From Glandiceps talaboti (lineage: Eukaryota; Hemichordata; Enteropneusta; Spengelidae), in the NCBI RefSeq assembly GCF_964340395.1, contig NC_135550.1:32860176-32924175 (forward strand): a DNA stretch of 64,000 nt, read 5' to 3'. The notes below the pieces were generated by a model that saw only the letters and a list, made by a program, of their open reading frames with translations, searched no databases and had not been told where the DNA came from. Both the position numbers and the translations under genes were made by a program. Below, in pieces: positions 14,551-27,700 of the stretch; positions within the stretch are counted from its first letter, which is position 1; each line of letters starts with the position of its first letter.

Positions 14551-15211
14551 TTATAGAGGGCGTTGTCAGGTATGGGGTGTGGTAGTAGGGCCACTTTGGG
14601 CCGACGTTTTAGGGTCACACTCCTTAATATAAATCAAACAGGAAATCGTTCGAATAAAGGTGAGTATATGAGAGAAAGCGCATGATTCAGGCCTATCCCT
14701 CGCATTTGCATGTAACTTGTCCCACACTGACATAACATCACAAAAAAAACATGCATCCTTGACATCTCAGGTGTGTGAAAACCCATCATAATGTTATTGT
14801 TATCACAGACTTTCCTTGTCTGTGATTTTACAATAAAAAATATTATTTTTAAATAAAGTACGATCAAGAAAGCAGTTAATGTTTCTCCTAGTTTGTATCT
14901 GGATTTCACATGGGGTCACAGTCTCGTGTGTGTTTTAAATTTGCTTTTCAATACGAAACACTGACTGACGAGATGAATGAAAGGACTCGGAGGGGGAATT
15001 AATAATATAAATGGCTGTGATGATGTGAGGCTTACATGTATAGGTTATTGCATTTTACAATTGGTATATGTCTCTTTATTTTCATACAAAATAAAACTTT
15101 GGTTTCTTTTTAATGTTTAATGTCCATGTGATTTGAGTCATCAAACTTGCTACATCTCCTTTATCTTTAAGGAAACATCTATTCATGTTCAAACCCTGTT
15201 ATAATCTGTGT

Positions 15212-15227
15212 GCAGAGATAGAGAGAG

Positions 15228-15303
<76 letters not shown>
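15212..15303. repeat. (GA)n followed by (GACA)n microsatellite
   Basis: A GAGA run passes directly into about 15 GACA units. ORFs across it read as Ser/Leu or Cys/Leu/Ser/Val repeats and are artefacts. Confidence 0.95.
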
Positions 15304-15498
15304 GACAGAGTAAGGCATACACAAATACATTCGCATGGCTGTCACCCAAGTCATCACTGAATATAGGTTTTAGAAGGAGAGAATTTTTTTTTAATTTACT
15401 CGATAAACGACCGCTCCCGAGGTTTAAATTTTCTTTTCGAATCGTGAACAAAACATTTCTGGACCCAACCCCCTTTCAGACCATCAGAATTTTCATGC

Positions 15499-15570
15499 CC
15501 CCCCCCCCTCCTTTGAACCCTAATTTTTATCTCCCCCCCCCCCATTTCACCCAAGGACCCCCCCCCCCCG
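15499..15570. repeat. Cluster of three poly-C tracts
   Basis: Three runs of 9-10 C near 15499, 15532 and 15559 are spaced about 30 bp apart in a pyrimidine-rich stretch, probably a degenerate short array. Confidence 0.7.
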
Positions 15571-16525
15571 CAATAAATTCTTACCCCCAGCCAAAGGCCC
15601 CTTTTCATCTTTTCCCTTTATAATCCAAACCCATGTCTAAATACAATTATGATTGGTATCTACATATGTAGTATTAAATATGACATCGCTGAACATTATT
15701 CCTAAAATGGTTTTCATGGTATTAGTACGTTAAGAAACTAGACCGTCTCTCCAGGGCTTCGCGTTAACACGGAGCGTCGCACTAACACGTCAACGAAAGG
15801 TTAGCCCTATTTGATCGATGAGGGCGCACAGTACAGGGATAAGTACAATGTTCGAGTACAATTATGTAGTAGATATCGATACATACAAAACAACACAAGT
15901 TTTAGCTAATCATGCGAAGCGCCGGGGACTGTGCGAAAGTCTAGTTAAGGAGCGAAAATAAATCGTACAACATTTTGGTATATACTTACCGTTGCATTGT
16001 TTAATGTTATTTTCTTGTTTTGGACTTTAAAGGAAAAATCACACGTACAATGATCGATTTCCAGTGTTTCATTGAAATATCTAGTAGAAAAAAAGACAAA
16101 CTTACACTTCAATTAAATAAGACCATACTAGTCTCCATTCATTGTCAATAAATTTACCCGTTGATTTCTTTCCTTGTCAAATAACTCTTGTTTGACGGTC
16201 CTGGTGTTGTTCAAGCATAGCATAAATTACAATCACGTCACCTTTATGATTATCGATACTAGTATTATGATTTCTTAGCAGAAAACTGTGTAGCTCATTG
16301 ATATTTCTGATTTGTCGAATTAAAGTGTACTAGCTAATCGTGTACTACATACATGTTACACTGTGATGTTCAATACTGATTAATATATAATCTCACGGCC
16401 AATGAAGGACACATTTGACAGGTTGCCTCTTGGGGGCGTCATTCGGGTCACATACAGCACGCGTTGCGACAGACAGACTACTAGTCGACGAGACCATACC
16501 GGCGAAGTTCATCAACCGGCATTTC

Positions 16526-16819
16526 ATGATGATGAGTGCATTAGCTAGCTTCACTTGGGACAATCGTCACTTTTTTGTTGCTGCCGCATTTGCTGCGAGC
16601 GCAGGAGTTTCGGTATATAGTACTTATAAACTGCTAAATTATGATAAAGAGAAAAAACAGAGGGAAAATGTGTACGAATCACAGAAAATCCTGAACGAAT
16701 ACCTTGCTTTCCACTTCCAACAATCGGACGGAGTTTTTCGATGGGAATTTACACCGAAGGATGCACTTGATTATCCACGACGTGTTGCAGAAGAATGTCT
16801 AGCAACATTTCAAGATAAG
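16526..16819 (+). CDS. Methyltransferase exon 1
   Basis: Encodes residues 1-98: ATG ATG ATG start, membrane segment, a basic stretch (DKEKKQRE) and the pre-core helix NVYESQKILNEYLAFHF, followed by DYPRRVAEEC. Ends AAG|GTACAG in phase 0; another GT four bases downstream would break the frame with exon 2. Confidence 0.85.
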
Positions 16820-18728
16820 GTACAGTAAGTTTAGCTTTAGACCCTACACCAAAATGTAGTTTAGCATAGTATACAGTCGCGGCCGATCCCCTGCCTGACA
16901 TATCCAGTTTGGAAATGTGCATGACACCGCATAAAATTGTCACACGTGTGAATGCTAAAATGATTTCTCGCTAAAGACAGAGAGAATGGGTTATGTGTCA
17001 CCATGGCATATTTTTGCATTTTGGAGTTTAAGAACTAGGATTGTCATATTTACTTGGTTTATTTTTACCCATGAAATAACATAAAACGTATCAGTGATTA
17101 TTACATCACAGGACATTCACCTTACTTTATCGGCTAGAATGACCCCATGTACCGTGGGCTAGAGGCCCTTACCATGTAATATCAGTGTCACTCATATGGC
17201 TGTTCAGGGACATTATTTATCAACAGTACACAGGATGGGTCAGTGACAAACTTTGTCCAGCTAACGTTTTTATTGTTCTTTAGGATCCATGGAAACTAAA
17301 AAATTAAAAATAAATCTGCAAGAAACAAACCAATATATGCATTCCTTGGCAATCTGCCATGTTTGTGATTATGCCAGAATCACTTGCAATTTTAACAAAC
17401 AAAAAATAAATAAAAGATCTATAAATATGGCTGGTAAATTAAATGAATGTGGGTTGAGGTATCAGATGCAGAAATGTGTCAATTTGGAAAAGAACATAAC
17501 TTTACCACAACCTATAATGCTTCATCGTGTCCATAAATTATAATTTGCTACAGAAATAAACACAAAATTGTCACTATCTTAAATACACTTCAATGTCTGA
17601 AATGTAATAGAAAAAAACTAAGACTGAGAATAGAGCTCAAAAACCTCTTTTATTTTTGTTCAGCATGTAAATTGTAACATCAGTTGAAGGTCCACTAATG
17701 GATATAATGATACAAATCAATAATCTAATCTCTGAGCAGACTTCAGAATGTTGGTGTGTTTATGGCTTGGTGTCAAAATTATAAATCTTCAGTAATTATT
17801 TTTTCTTTTGTTTGCGTCAAACTTCATGTCTAGTGTGTTAAAACTTGTATGCATCAGTCAAATCAGCAATTTTTACAATGTTTGAAACATCTACATGTAT
17901 ACATCATGCATCAAATATTTGTTGTTTTTGTGAATATTATGTTATGTTGATTATGATAAGTAAATTGACTTTCTGCATTGTTGAGTATATCTATTTATTG
18001 ACAGTGTTTGAAATTAAAAAAAAAAAACATTTCATTTTCTGCCTACTGTTATTAACTTTTGATTAATGTGGTAGTTAGTCTTAGAATGTCATTTTAGTTT
18101 AGATGTTACAGATATGACATACCTAGCATAGGTATGGACAAGCAGCATACTTTATATAATTTCATGCTATTGTCTTGCAGGAAGGTATTCCAAGTTCTGC
18201 CCTGGATATTGGATGTGGAGTTGGGCGGTCTACCTTTGAACTTGCTCGTAAATTCCAACGAGTAGTTGGCATTGACTTTAGTCAGAATTTTGTTGATGCC
18301 TGTAATCAGATCAGGGAAGATGGACATATGGACTATGAAGTTGTTGATCAAGGACACCTTACCACTCAGTTGAAAGCACAAGTAGCCCCAGATATTGTGA
18401 GTTTATTTCATTTGTTTAGTTAACATAAACTCCAGTGCTTCTTTTTTTTATATAATTAACATAGTTATAAATACACCATGGAACATTGACTGCAAAGTAA
18501 ATATGTTTGGATTGCAAATTGAACTGAATGTTCCACATTTTAGCAGACTCGATAAGCCATTGTAAATCCAGTTACACCAACTACGTACACATACACAAAA
18601 TGTCACACATGAAAATCTCACATACATATACATACAAAAATCACACACACACACACACACACTCTGTCTCTCTCTCTCCCCTCCCTCCCCCTCTCTCTCT
18701 ATCTCCCCTCCCTCCCTCCCCCCTCTCT

Positions 18729-18816
<88 letters not shown>

Positions 18817-19918
18817 ATTAGTCAGCCATATGGTGCATACTTTGTATTATATTGACAGTCAGTGCTATTTTACTTTTTAACAAAGACTTAGAAATATATT
18901 TCATATGAATACTTCATCATACTTCTTAGTGTATGCACATGGTTTGTGTTTAACCTTGTTGTAGAAATCTGAATCACATTTGTTCTTAGTGTTTTTGCTC
19001 ATGTTTGTCAACCATGGTAACAGGAAGAAGGAAATCAGCTAAGCCTGTTATTTTATCCACGCATTGTACGATAGTTTTAGTAGGAACTCTGGTAAAATGA
19101 CTGGTGAATTTGGGTAGGTTTACTTTCTTCAGTACCACCACCCTTAACAAATACATTGATACAATAGTTTGCTATTGACATTGCAGGATAGAAGTAGATG
19201 TATATTTCAACAAGGGGACGCCTGTAATCTACCACTGGATATTGGACAGTTTGGTTTGGTTCTTGCCTCTAATCTTATATGCAGACTTCCAAACCCCTTT
19301 GACTTTCTGGGTCGACTTGAATCTCTAGTTGCTCCAGGAGGGCTCCTAGTCATTGCCTCACCATATACTTTCTTAGAAGAGTTTACTCCAAAGGTAAAGT
19401 ACCATCAATTACTTATATTTTCCTTTGGTTAAAATATAGGGTAGTAATAATACTCTTTCAATTCTACATAGCAGACTTATCTAAGAATTACACATTTTTA
19501 ATATGACATCATTATTGATTCATAAAGTACAAGAATCCATGAACACAGTGGAAAATATGAAATTTTCTTTATTAAGATGTGGAGAAATATATTAAACCCT
19601 CTTTTAATGTACATAGCCAACTTATCTAAAAGTGACATGTTCCAACATAACATTATTTAATACCATGAGCACATTTATCGTCATATTGTAATCAATTGTA
19701 ACCCGACTCGTCTTCTTTTTTTATAGAAAAACTGGGTAGGTGGTTATGTGGATGATGATGGCAGAGAAGTAATTGCCTTTGAAACACTGAAGGATGTACT
19801 TGGACCAAATTTTGACTTGATTAAGGAGACAGATATGCCATTTCTTATTATGGAAACTGCAAGGAAAAATCAGTTTACTGTCAGCCATGTCAATTTTTGG
19901 CAGAGGAAAGAGAATTAA
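16526..19918 (+). CDS. Stand-alone OvoA-C-terminal-type SAM methyltransferase (putative 4-mercaptohistidine N1-methyltransferase), membrane-anchored
   Basis: Four exons, 16526-16819, 18181-18396, 19187-19393 and 19727-19918, all joined in phase 0, give 302 aa. A hydrophobic segment (residues about 16-36) is a likely membrane anchor or signal-anchor. Motif I is ALDIGCGVGRS (105-115) and the SAM-ribose acid is D130 in VVGIDFS. QGDACNL (about 179-185), LVLASNLICRL and LEEFTPK|KNWVGG follow, and the end contains METARKNQ. This order matches the C-terminal methyltransferase part of OvoA, which N-methylates 5-thiohistidine to ovothiol. No DinB-like or sulfatase-modifying-type OvoA domains are encoded nearby, so it acts alone or on another substrate. 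The start is the first of three adjacent in-frame ATGs; no in-frame ATG lies upstream in the exon. Family identity is strong, the exact substrate inferred. Confidence 0.88.
18181..18396 (+). CDS. Methyltransferase exon 2
   Basis: Residues 99-170, the SAM-binding half of the Rossmann fold with motif I (DIGCGVG) and GIDFS. Acceptor TTGCAG, donor ATT|GTGAGT. Confidence 0.92.
18640..18815. repeat. (CA)n then long (CT)n microsatellite in methyltransferase intron 2
   Basis: About 12 CA units precede a C/T stretch ending in more than 35 CT dinucleotides. Intronic polypyrimidine of this length could in principle affect splicing, but the true acceptor is about 370 nt away. Confidence 0.95.
19187..19393 (+). 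CDS. Methyltransferase exon 3
   Basis: Residues 171-239, with QGDACNL, LVLASNLICRL, VAPGGLLVIASPYT and EEFTPK. Acceptor TTGCAG, donor AAG|GTAAAG, phase 0. Confidence 0.92.
19727..19918 (+). CDS. Methyltransferase exon 4
   Basis: Residues 240-302, starting KNWVGGYV and ending FWQRKEN before TAA. Acceptor TTTTATAG. Confidence 0.92.
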   Translation, partial: KNWVGGYVDDDGREVIAFETLKDVLGPNFDLIKETDMPFLIMETARKNQFTVSHVNFWQRKEN

Positions 19919-19971
19919 TCTACTAGCAGTGTTATTGGTGGTTACATACATGAATAACGGACAATATATTT

Positions 19972-19981
19972 AATAAATAAA
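19972..19981 (+). terminator. Polyadenylation signals of the methyltransferase gene
   Basis: Two overlapping AATAAA hexamers (19972-19977 and 19976-19981) begin 54 nt after the stop codon. Confidence 0.7.
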
Positions 19982-20185
19982 GTGGATGTGTAGTTGTGGA
20001 CAGATGAGAAAGTGGGGGAGGAGTTGTAGACAGATGAGAAATGAGGGAGGGGTAGTTGTGGACAGATGGAGAAAGTGGAGGAGTTGTGGACAGATGAGAA
20101 ATGGGGGAGGAGGAGTTGTGGACAGATGAGAAATGGGGGAGGAGGAGTTGTGGACAGATGAGAAAGTTGGGGAAAGGGGAGTTGT
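19982..20185. repeat. GTTGTGGACAGATGAGAAA minisatellite, about 6 copies
   Basis: Units of about 31-37 bp (GAGTTGTGGACAGATGAGAA plus a G-rich tail) repeat immediately after the methyltransferase polyadenylation signals. The minus-strand ORFs through it are translated repeat. Confidence 0.9.
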
Positions 20186-20189
20186 CAAC

Positions 20190-22850
20190 AAAGTCATTGA
20201 ATTTGAACATCAAAATAGTTGAAAGGTATTGTTATTGTAAGTTTTTGATACAAACCGAAACGTGTCAATAATTAGTAGATGAGCAATGACAAACTTGATA
20301 ATTTGCTGGGTAGGAATATTTGATTGAAGTAACCACAGAAAAAAGTTCTACAAAATAAATAAAATTGAAAAATTTGAGTAAAAATCTAGGAATGTATTTT
20401 GCAATAGAGGTGTCTTATCAAGGTTTAGTGTGCTAAGTCTTTGATGTAAAATATGTAATGATGTGTTATTGAATGTAACTATGTGGGATTTTGAAGTATT
20501 GTAATTTAGTACATTTCTGTACAGATCATAGAGTGTTACTAAATAATTGAAGAAAAAAACACAACAATACAAGTTATACCATACCAGTACATGTAGTCTC
20601 TGAATTAACTCAGGTCAAAGGTTAAGGGCCATCTAGTTTATTTTTGTAATTGTAAAACTTCTATATAGAAAACTATTTGGGTATACCTGGAATTCATATA
20701 CTCTAGCTAACAGAATCTTACTGATAGTGTTGTACTTTATGAGTGAATATTTTGTGAATATGGTAAAAAAAATTGTGCAGTGAAATCTTGTTTTCATCAT
20801 AAAATTTACCTGTGCTATACTTCTATGCAATAATTGTAGACAAATTTCTATTCATATCAATTTAAATATTACTTTTCCTTTAATATTAAATATTATTTTT
20901 CCTTCTACAGAGAGTAGGACAAATTTCATGGCAGTTAGTTTGTAATAGTCTGTTTTGTCAGGGTATTCAAAATGCAAAACTGGAGTAGAGTGATCATTAC
21001 CATATTTGCGATTAGACAATAGAGGGCGTCCTCCATTGTCTTTGATTTGAGTGACATGTTTGAAACTAATTCCCATCTCCATGGTAAAATTATGACTGTG
21101 CAAAGAAAGGAGTCCTTATGGTAGAGATGAAATTAGAGATGACATAAAAACTGATGCTAATCAATGTTACCATCACTAAAAGTGCAATGTGGATTGTTGT
21201 TTTACAGGCCAGTAAGTAGCAGAGTTCTACTCGCAACTCAAAACAGTAATAAGTTTATAAACTTATTCCTATAAGCTCCTTGTACAAGTCACAAAGATTT
21301 GAGTGTATACTTTCATGTACAAGTTTGCATTGTGATTGTGAAATACCATTGCTATGAGTTGGAAAAATAACAGGATTAAACATTTCTGGAGAAAAATGAC
21401 TTGGTAGATTTTTATCTGCTGTGTTTCAGGTTTACTGTTTCATGTACACCATTCACCATATTTACAAGTAATAAGCCACCCACTTTTCAGTGCTGTAACC
21501 CCTACTAGGATATTGTTTAGTTATAGGATAGGGATGGTACAAACACCTGTCATACACAGCTTGTCTCTCTTAATTGATGTCATCTGACAAAGCAGGTTGA
21601 TGGAAAATGAAGTAAGAATATGAAGGTCGACTGTCATAACATCATTTGTATCTAAACATATGGGTGAAATCACAACCTACCTCAAAGCAATGAACATGTT
21701 TGTGGAATTTTAAAATCTATTGAAAATGTGCCTAAGATCTAAATCTAGCTAATATACAGGTACATGGTTAAGGTACATCTGATGAGTTTTGCCACTTTGG
21801 TAGCAGCAGTGTTTTGGATTTTGGTATGTTTTACACATGATGTAATGTCAATATATGTAGTGATGTCGACAGATATTGGAAAGCTAACACAAACTATTAA
21901 TTTTTACAACATATTGAAACAAGCTAGGAAATGAACATTAATGTCAGATATGCTCTTTAATATGTCATCTCTGATGGCAAGAGGTCACACATTCAACACT
22001 ATACATCTTGATTATGGGGTGATTATATCCACATGACCAGGACACTATTATCACCCAATGTAATCTACCACATTGAACAACAATAGTTTTAGTTTGTGTC
22101 TATCTTAGTAATAGCTTGTATCTTGCTTTCCACAGTAATAGGTTAACTATGGCATAACACAAAGTATAAATATAGTGGCAACTCAAATTTTATACTCCAT
22201 TGGCTGTCATAATAATCATCTTTTGTTCCTAAGATTAATACCGGTAAATGCAGGATTTGTACCTGATACTCTGACTGGTCAGTCAGAGATTTGTCAGGGT
22301 TTGCATAGAATGTTTCAGATTAAAAAAACGTGCAGACAATATAAAGGCAAAGAACAAAGACAGCAGATGTGAAATGTGCCATTACACAGTACACTTTTAC
22401 CAAAGAAAATGTTTGTGCACAATTGAAAACAAGCCTTAGGCATGTCAGTATGTGTTTTTAGGAGTTGATGGACAGTGTCGTCATGATGGTCAACAAGTTT
22501 GTGGACAGTTTCATTGATGATCATCAAGTTTGCATTATGTTAAACTGTATGTACATTTATGTTAAACTGTATGAACCTTGTAGGAAATAATCCTAAACTG
22601 CTGCTGTTACTCATTCACAAAAATCAATTCTCAGTTAAAATCGGGGTTGCCACACAATGTTTTGAAAGAGGTCAAAATGGTACCATTTTAGAATCCAATC
22701 TGGCCAATGAATGCTGTGTTTATAATGGTATATGGGAAAATAAAAATATTGTTTCATTGTTTTTTAAAAACAAAATGGTATGCCCTACAAATGTCATTTA
22801 TTATTTCAAAAGGACAAGGAACAAGTACTCATATGGCAAAGGTTGGAACA
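20190..22850. other. Intergenic AT-rich DNA, nothing recognised
   Basis: No ORF with a recognisable domain, no RNA gene and no long repeat seen between the methyltransferase 3' end and the array at 22.86 kb. Confidence 0.5.
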
Positions 22851-22854
22851 AATT

Positions 22855-23285
22855 AATGAAAAAAATGACAAGACATAGTTTGAAGAATGGGACAAGACCA
22901 AAATACTGGAATGAGACATAGTTTGAAGAATGGGACTAGACCAAAATACTGGAATGAGACATAGTTTGAAGAATGGGACAAGACCAAAATACTGGAATGA
23001 GACATAGTTTGAACAATGGGACAAGAATACTGGAATGAGGTAGTTTGAACAATGGGAAGAAGACAAAAATACTACAGGTAGCATGAGACATAGTTTGAAC
23101 AATGGGACAAGACCAAAATACTGGAATGAGATAGTTTGAAGAATGGGAACAAGAATACTGGAATGAGGTAGTTTGAAGAATGGTTAGACAAAAATACTGG
23201 CATGAGACATAGTTTGAACAATGGGACAAGACAAAAATACTGGCATGAGACATAGTTTGGTTTGAACAATGGGAAGAAGACAAAG
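22855..23285. repeat. 43-bp minisatellite array, about 10 copies
   Basis: The unit GAATGGGACAAGACCAAAAT plus ACTGGAATGAGACATAGTTTGAA repeats with deletions in later copies. Overlapping minus-strand ORFs of about 65-115 aa are translated repeat. Confidence 0.95.
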
Positions 23286-23530
23286 ACTAATGATGGACAC
23301 TATTGTTTCAGGTTAAAACTTATGGTAATTGTCAATTTATAAATTCAACAATTCATGCGACAATAATCTTTGAAGTTTCTTTTATTTCTACATAAATATA
23401 TATCAATAGAATGACAATATATTTGAAAACATGTGTAAGGACAAAGACAAGAACAACTATATTGAGTTTTATAAAACAGGAAATAACTCACAATATGCAG
23501 ATTGTGTATAAGCATAGCTCAATAATATAT

Positions 23531-23613
23531 GGTACACACACACAGACATCTCAATTATGGTACGTACACACAGACATATCTCAATTATGGTACGTACACA
23601 CACACACACACAT
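23531..23613. repeat. Short tandem repeat TCAATTATGGTACGTACACACAGACA and CA run
   Basis: Three partial copies of a roughly 30-bp unit containing ATTATGGTACGTACACACA end in a CA run. Confidence 0.8.
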
Positions 23614-23619
23614 CATATA

Positions 23620-24640
23620 AATGTTGTGAATGACTGAAAAGATATGATAGCTAAATAATTACCCTTCCCTTACAATATCAGTCATTGATTCCAATAGAGA
23701 AGACAGAAACATGCAAAACAAAATATCAAACATTCACATACACTACTTCTGATAGTTGAATATGTTGCACATTCACATACACTATTTTTGATAACATTTA
23801 TCAACTTTTAAAATAAAACATAACAAAACTGATGACAATAAATGAATTCAGCAGTGGTGGCAAACATGCTTTGTGAATATAATTTGACAAAATATCTCAA
23901 ATACTTAGAAGCTGAAATCAAAATTTCAGAATAGGTAAAATAAAATAAAATTCTTAGTTAAAATAACAAAAAGCACAAATAAATTTTACAAACTAAAATG
24001 TTGAAAAAAATGTGTTAAAAGTTAACCTTACTGTGACAGAACAGGTACAAAAAACTCCCAATATTATAAAACTGATATAAAGATATTATGATAGTGTTAT
24101 GTCTCCCTTATGTCATGTAACAGATGTTTAATTGTAAATATAATAAATTGACCATCCTAGTTTATCAATCACCAAATTATTTTCATAATAATCAAATGTC
24201 ATATAATTTACCAATTACCTATCAACAATTTTATCATATAGCATGATTCATAACCTTATGTTGAATGTAAACATTAACATGGTACCATTTGATGACAAAA
24301 CAATGAAATTTGTTATTGTCTTGATTCATGTTGTTTCCTCGTTTTATGTTTTTGCTCCCAATATATTGTGCATTCACTCAAACAGGAGACTTTTAAAACT
24401 TTTTAACAGCAACCCTCACACAGAATTTAACCCACAATATAGTTTCTAGGAATCTCCTGTATACTAGCCCTGTTGTACTAGGAGACAGCTTCACCTACCT
24501 TGAAGTGACCCCAGTGCGTGCATTAGGTGTGACATGGGTTGATAACCCACAAAAGACGAGTGTAGTAATGATTGAACATTATCATATATATATGCCAATA
24601 TTTGAAGATGAAAGAATTTCCCTGACATACAATTTGCTTA
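23620..24640. other. AT-rich DNA downstream of CDKN3
   Basis: Probably 3' untranslated or intergenic sequence of the minus-strand CDKN3 gene. No coding potential was recognised. Confidence 0.5.
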
Positions 24641-24652
24641 AAATCTTCCACT

Positions 24653-24658
24653 TTTAAT
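24653..24658 (-). terminator. Possible CDKN3 polyadenylation signal (ATTAAA)
   Basis: TTTAAT on the plus strand is ATTAAA in the gene direction, about 32 nt after the CDKN3 stop. It is a common variant signal, but AT-rich context makes chance occurrence likely. Confidence 0.35.
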
Positions 24659-24689
24659 AAAGACGCAGTAAGAGATGTAAATGGCTTGA

Positions 24690-24776
24690 TTATCTTGACA
24701 ATGACCTTGACACTGCATCTACTTTGGCTTCATGCTCAGCTAAAAGTTTACGGAAGTCATTGACAAAGTTATATTG
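24690..24776 (-). CDS. CDKN3: CDKN3 exon 7
   Basis: Encodes the final 28 residues, QYNFVNDFRKLLAEHE through SRSLSR, before TAA. Acceptor TTTGTTGCAG. Confidence 0.93.
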   Translation of the reverse strand, partial: QYNFVNDFRKLLAEHEAKVDAVSRSLSR

Positions 24777-27700
24777 CTGCAACAAAGAACAGAAAGAAAT
24801 TACAAATTTTGTTGTTGTCAGGGACGATGTGTTGTCAACAAAATAACACATAAACATTGGTAGTAAACTTGCATGTAAGATGACGATTGATCCAATAACA
24901 TACCACGTACTTATAGGTTTTAACCCATAGAAGGCTATCTATCACTTTATCAGACCGATTACATTTTATCTCAACAAGTTTTACTTATAGGGCCCTGGGG
25001 TGTTGTCTTCCTTCATTGGTACAAGAGTGACATAAAATGAAGACAAATCATGACATGTGTGTATACAATACAAATTCATGACATCTCAGACGCCATCATG
25101 TGTGAGAGAGCAAGTCAATAAGAGCTATCCTACCTTTACTGTTTGAATTGCACCAGATCCTCTCAATTCTCTAATTCTTTGAATAGCCTGTTCTGCCTCC
25201 ATGTTTGAATCCAATAGTAACATCAAACACACTGCTATTAGACAAGACCTACAAGTCAAGAGATAAAACAATCAAACTACAAAGAAAAGATGACTGCTTA
25301 CTTGTGAAACTGCTCTGAGGAGGAAAGCTATTCCCCTTGATTACATGGCTAAATCATACACCTCAGACTATTGGGTAAGTCAAGGTGTGTTAGATATGTT
25401 TGTATGTTGACTGCTCTTATCAACATGACAAAATATAGGCTGTACATTCCAAATCATTAATCATGGGAGTCAAATTATCTTAGCCCCCCAGATTTGATTT
25501 CAATTTCATGTAAAATTTATCAATACCTTGTTAGCAACAAGAATAATAATACCGTATTTTAAAACGTTCACATTTCCCTAAGTGAAAAGTGTGAATGGAT
25601 AAAATATTACCTATTACATGTACCACACTCAATGTCAATAGACACCAAGTACAGGATTTTACAACATAAAGTCCTGCAAAACTATCCAGCAGTTAATTAT
25701 TGGCTATAAAAATACAAAGTGGAGATGTGAGCTGCTCCTATTGTTTAAATCACAGGAAAAACCATCTTTCATTTATTTTATGAACTGAATATTGTGATTG
25801 ATGGTTTCTGGCACCACCTTAAGGAGTAGAGATATGTCAACAAATTAAATATTATAACTTCAAAATTTTGCATAGCTGTACAAGGTTTTTTCCTATTCTC
25901 AATTACATTTTGATACAAGCTAAACAATTCATCTACAATTCCAGAAAAGTGAAACAACTGTCCCCTTTTGAAAACTTTGTCACATCTTATATAAACTACT
26001 GCATTCTATCTAAAGAGATTACAAGTAAAAATCTTACTAATAAGTTCTAACAGAGATGGTCACCATTACAAAACCATTTTGATGTGTAATCTGTCACAAA
26101 AAGTATCAGTTTGTTCAATATTCAGCTTCAGTTTGATAAGTCGGGTAGACCCACAAGTGTTCAGCATAATTACCTTCCTAAACCACCATAACAGTGTATC
26201 AAGGCTTTCTTGCCACACTCCAAACATACTCTCAGCTCTTCTAACATTTTTACACAAGTGGAAATGGAAGGCACACTGCCATCAGGAAATGCATAGTGAT
26301 GCACTACAAATTCTTCTTTGTGATATGCCTGCAGTAACCGTGGAGTCCTGTACTTGGTCAATTCACCCCTGGTACACAACACAAAGATGTCTGTAATATC
26401 ATTTGCATGCAGTGAATCTGTATAGAAAAATCAAAACATAATGGGTTGAAATTTGGTGTATTTTCATAACTTATTGTATCTATCTACTTTATTTCAATGA
26501 AAGTAGGGGAGAGCTTGATGGGAATGACCACTTCAAAAGTTAAATATCCATATATCAGTAAGTTCAAATGTGATAACAAAGATGCACAAAATATAAAATA
26601 TGGAACTATTTTGAAGTTGTGTAATTCACTGCTAGTGTATTCTTATTTTCCAAAGAAGTATTTTGGTAGGGTTGACTTCACCTGCTTTTCAACTAGATGT
26701 CATTTACCTATATATATAACAGTTGAAATGTCACCAGGTTTCCCTGTCACTGTTTTGTAAATTTTAATTTCCACTATAATATATTGCATTCTCTCACTCC
26801 CTATGTATAATACAGACATTGTTTCTGAAATAAACAAATACTAATTAATAATACTAATTACCAAGCGTACCTAGTAAAATTCTTGTCGAGATCATCATAC
26901 CATGGATCTATTATTAAGATACCTACCTATATCTGAGGTCATCATAGTTCGTACCAATCTGATTAAAATCCGATGTGGTGAAAGCGGCTAAATGTCCTTA
27001 TTTACATCTATTCATCGTATTGTGACGTTTGTTTTTGTTTGGAGTGGGAAGGCGGCAATCACTCCAAACAAAAACAAACGTCACAATACGATGAATAGAG
27101 GTAAATAAGGACATTTAGCCGCTTTCACCACATCGGATTTTAATCAGATTGAGTTCGTACCTACCTATATCTGAGGTCATCATAACTACCTATATCTGAG
27201 GTCATCATAACATGGATCTAGTATTGAGATACCTACATATATCTGAGGTCATCATAACATGGATCTATTATTGAGATACCTACATATATCTGAGGTCATC
27301 ATAGTTCATACCTACCTATATCTGAGGTCATCATAACATGGATCTATTATTGAGATACCTACATATATCTGAGGTCATCATAACATGGATCTATTATTGA
27401 GATACCTACATATATCTGAGGTCATCATAGTTCATACCTACCTATATCTGAGGTCATCATAACATGGATCTATTATTGAGATATCTACATATATCTGAGG
27501 TCATCATACCTACCTATATCTGAATCTAAACTTCTCCATACATCTTTAAACCTGCATCCTGATAAAAAAAGTTATATTGAAACAATTTTACAAAACCATG
27601 TTTGTCTACATTAAATGCTGCATATATAAAATTTGACATAAGCAATACGGCGTATTCCGGTTATCGAACTTCCGGTTGTTTCGCAGGAAAGTATCGCGAG

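Noticed and set aside
15179-15451. 90-aa minus-strand ORF with Cys-Leu-Ser-Val repeats
   Set aside because: It is a translation of the GACA/GA microsatellite.
16415-16525. Upstream extension of the methyltransferase ORF to a TTG
   Set aside because: TTG starts are not expected in a eukaryotic nuclear gene; the first in-frame ATG is at 16526.
17289-17543. 84-aa plus-strand ORF within methyltransferase intron 1
   Set aside because: AT-rich composition, no motif, and it lies between exons that splice cleanly in phase 0.
22559-23283. ORFs of 98-120 aa on both strands
   Set aside because: They run through the 43-bp minisatellite and inherit its periodicity; no protein family resemblance.
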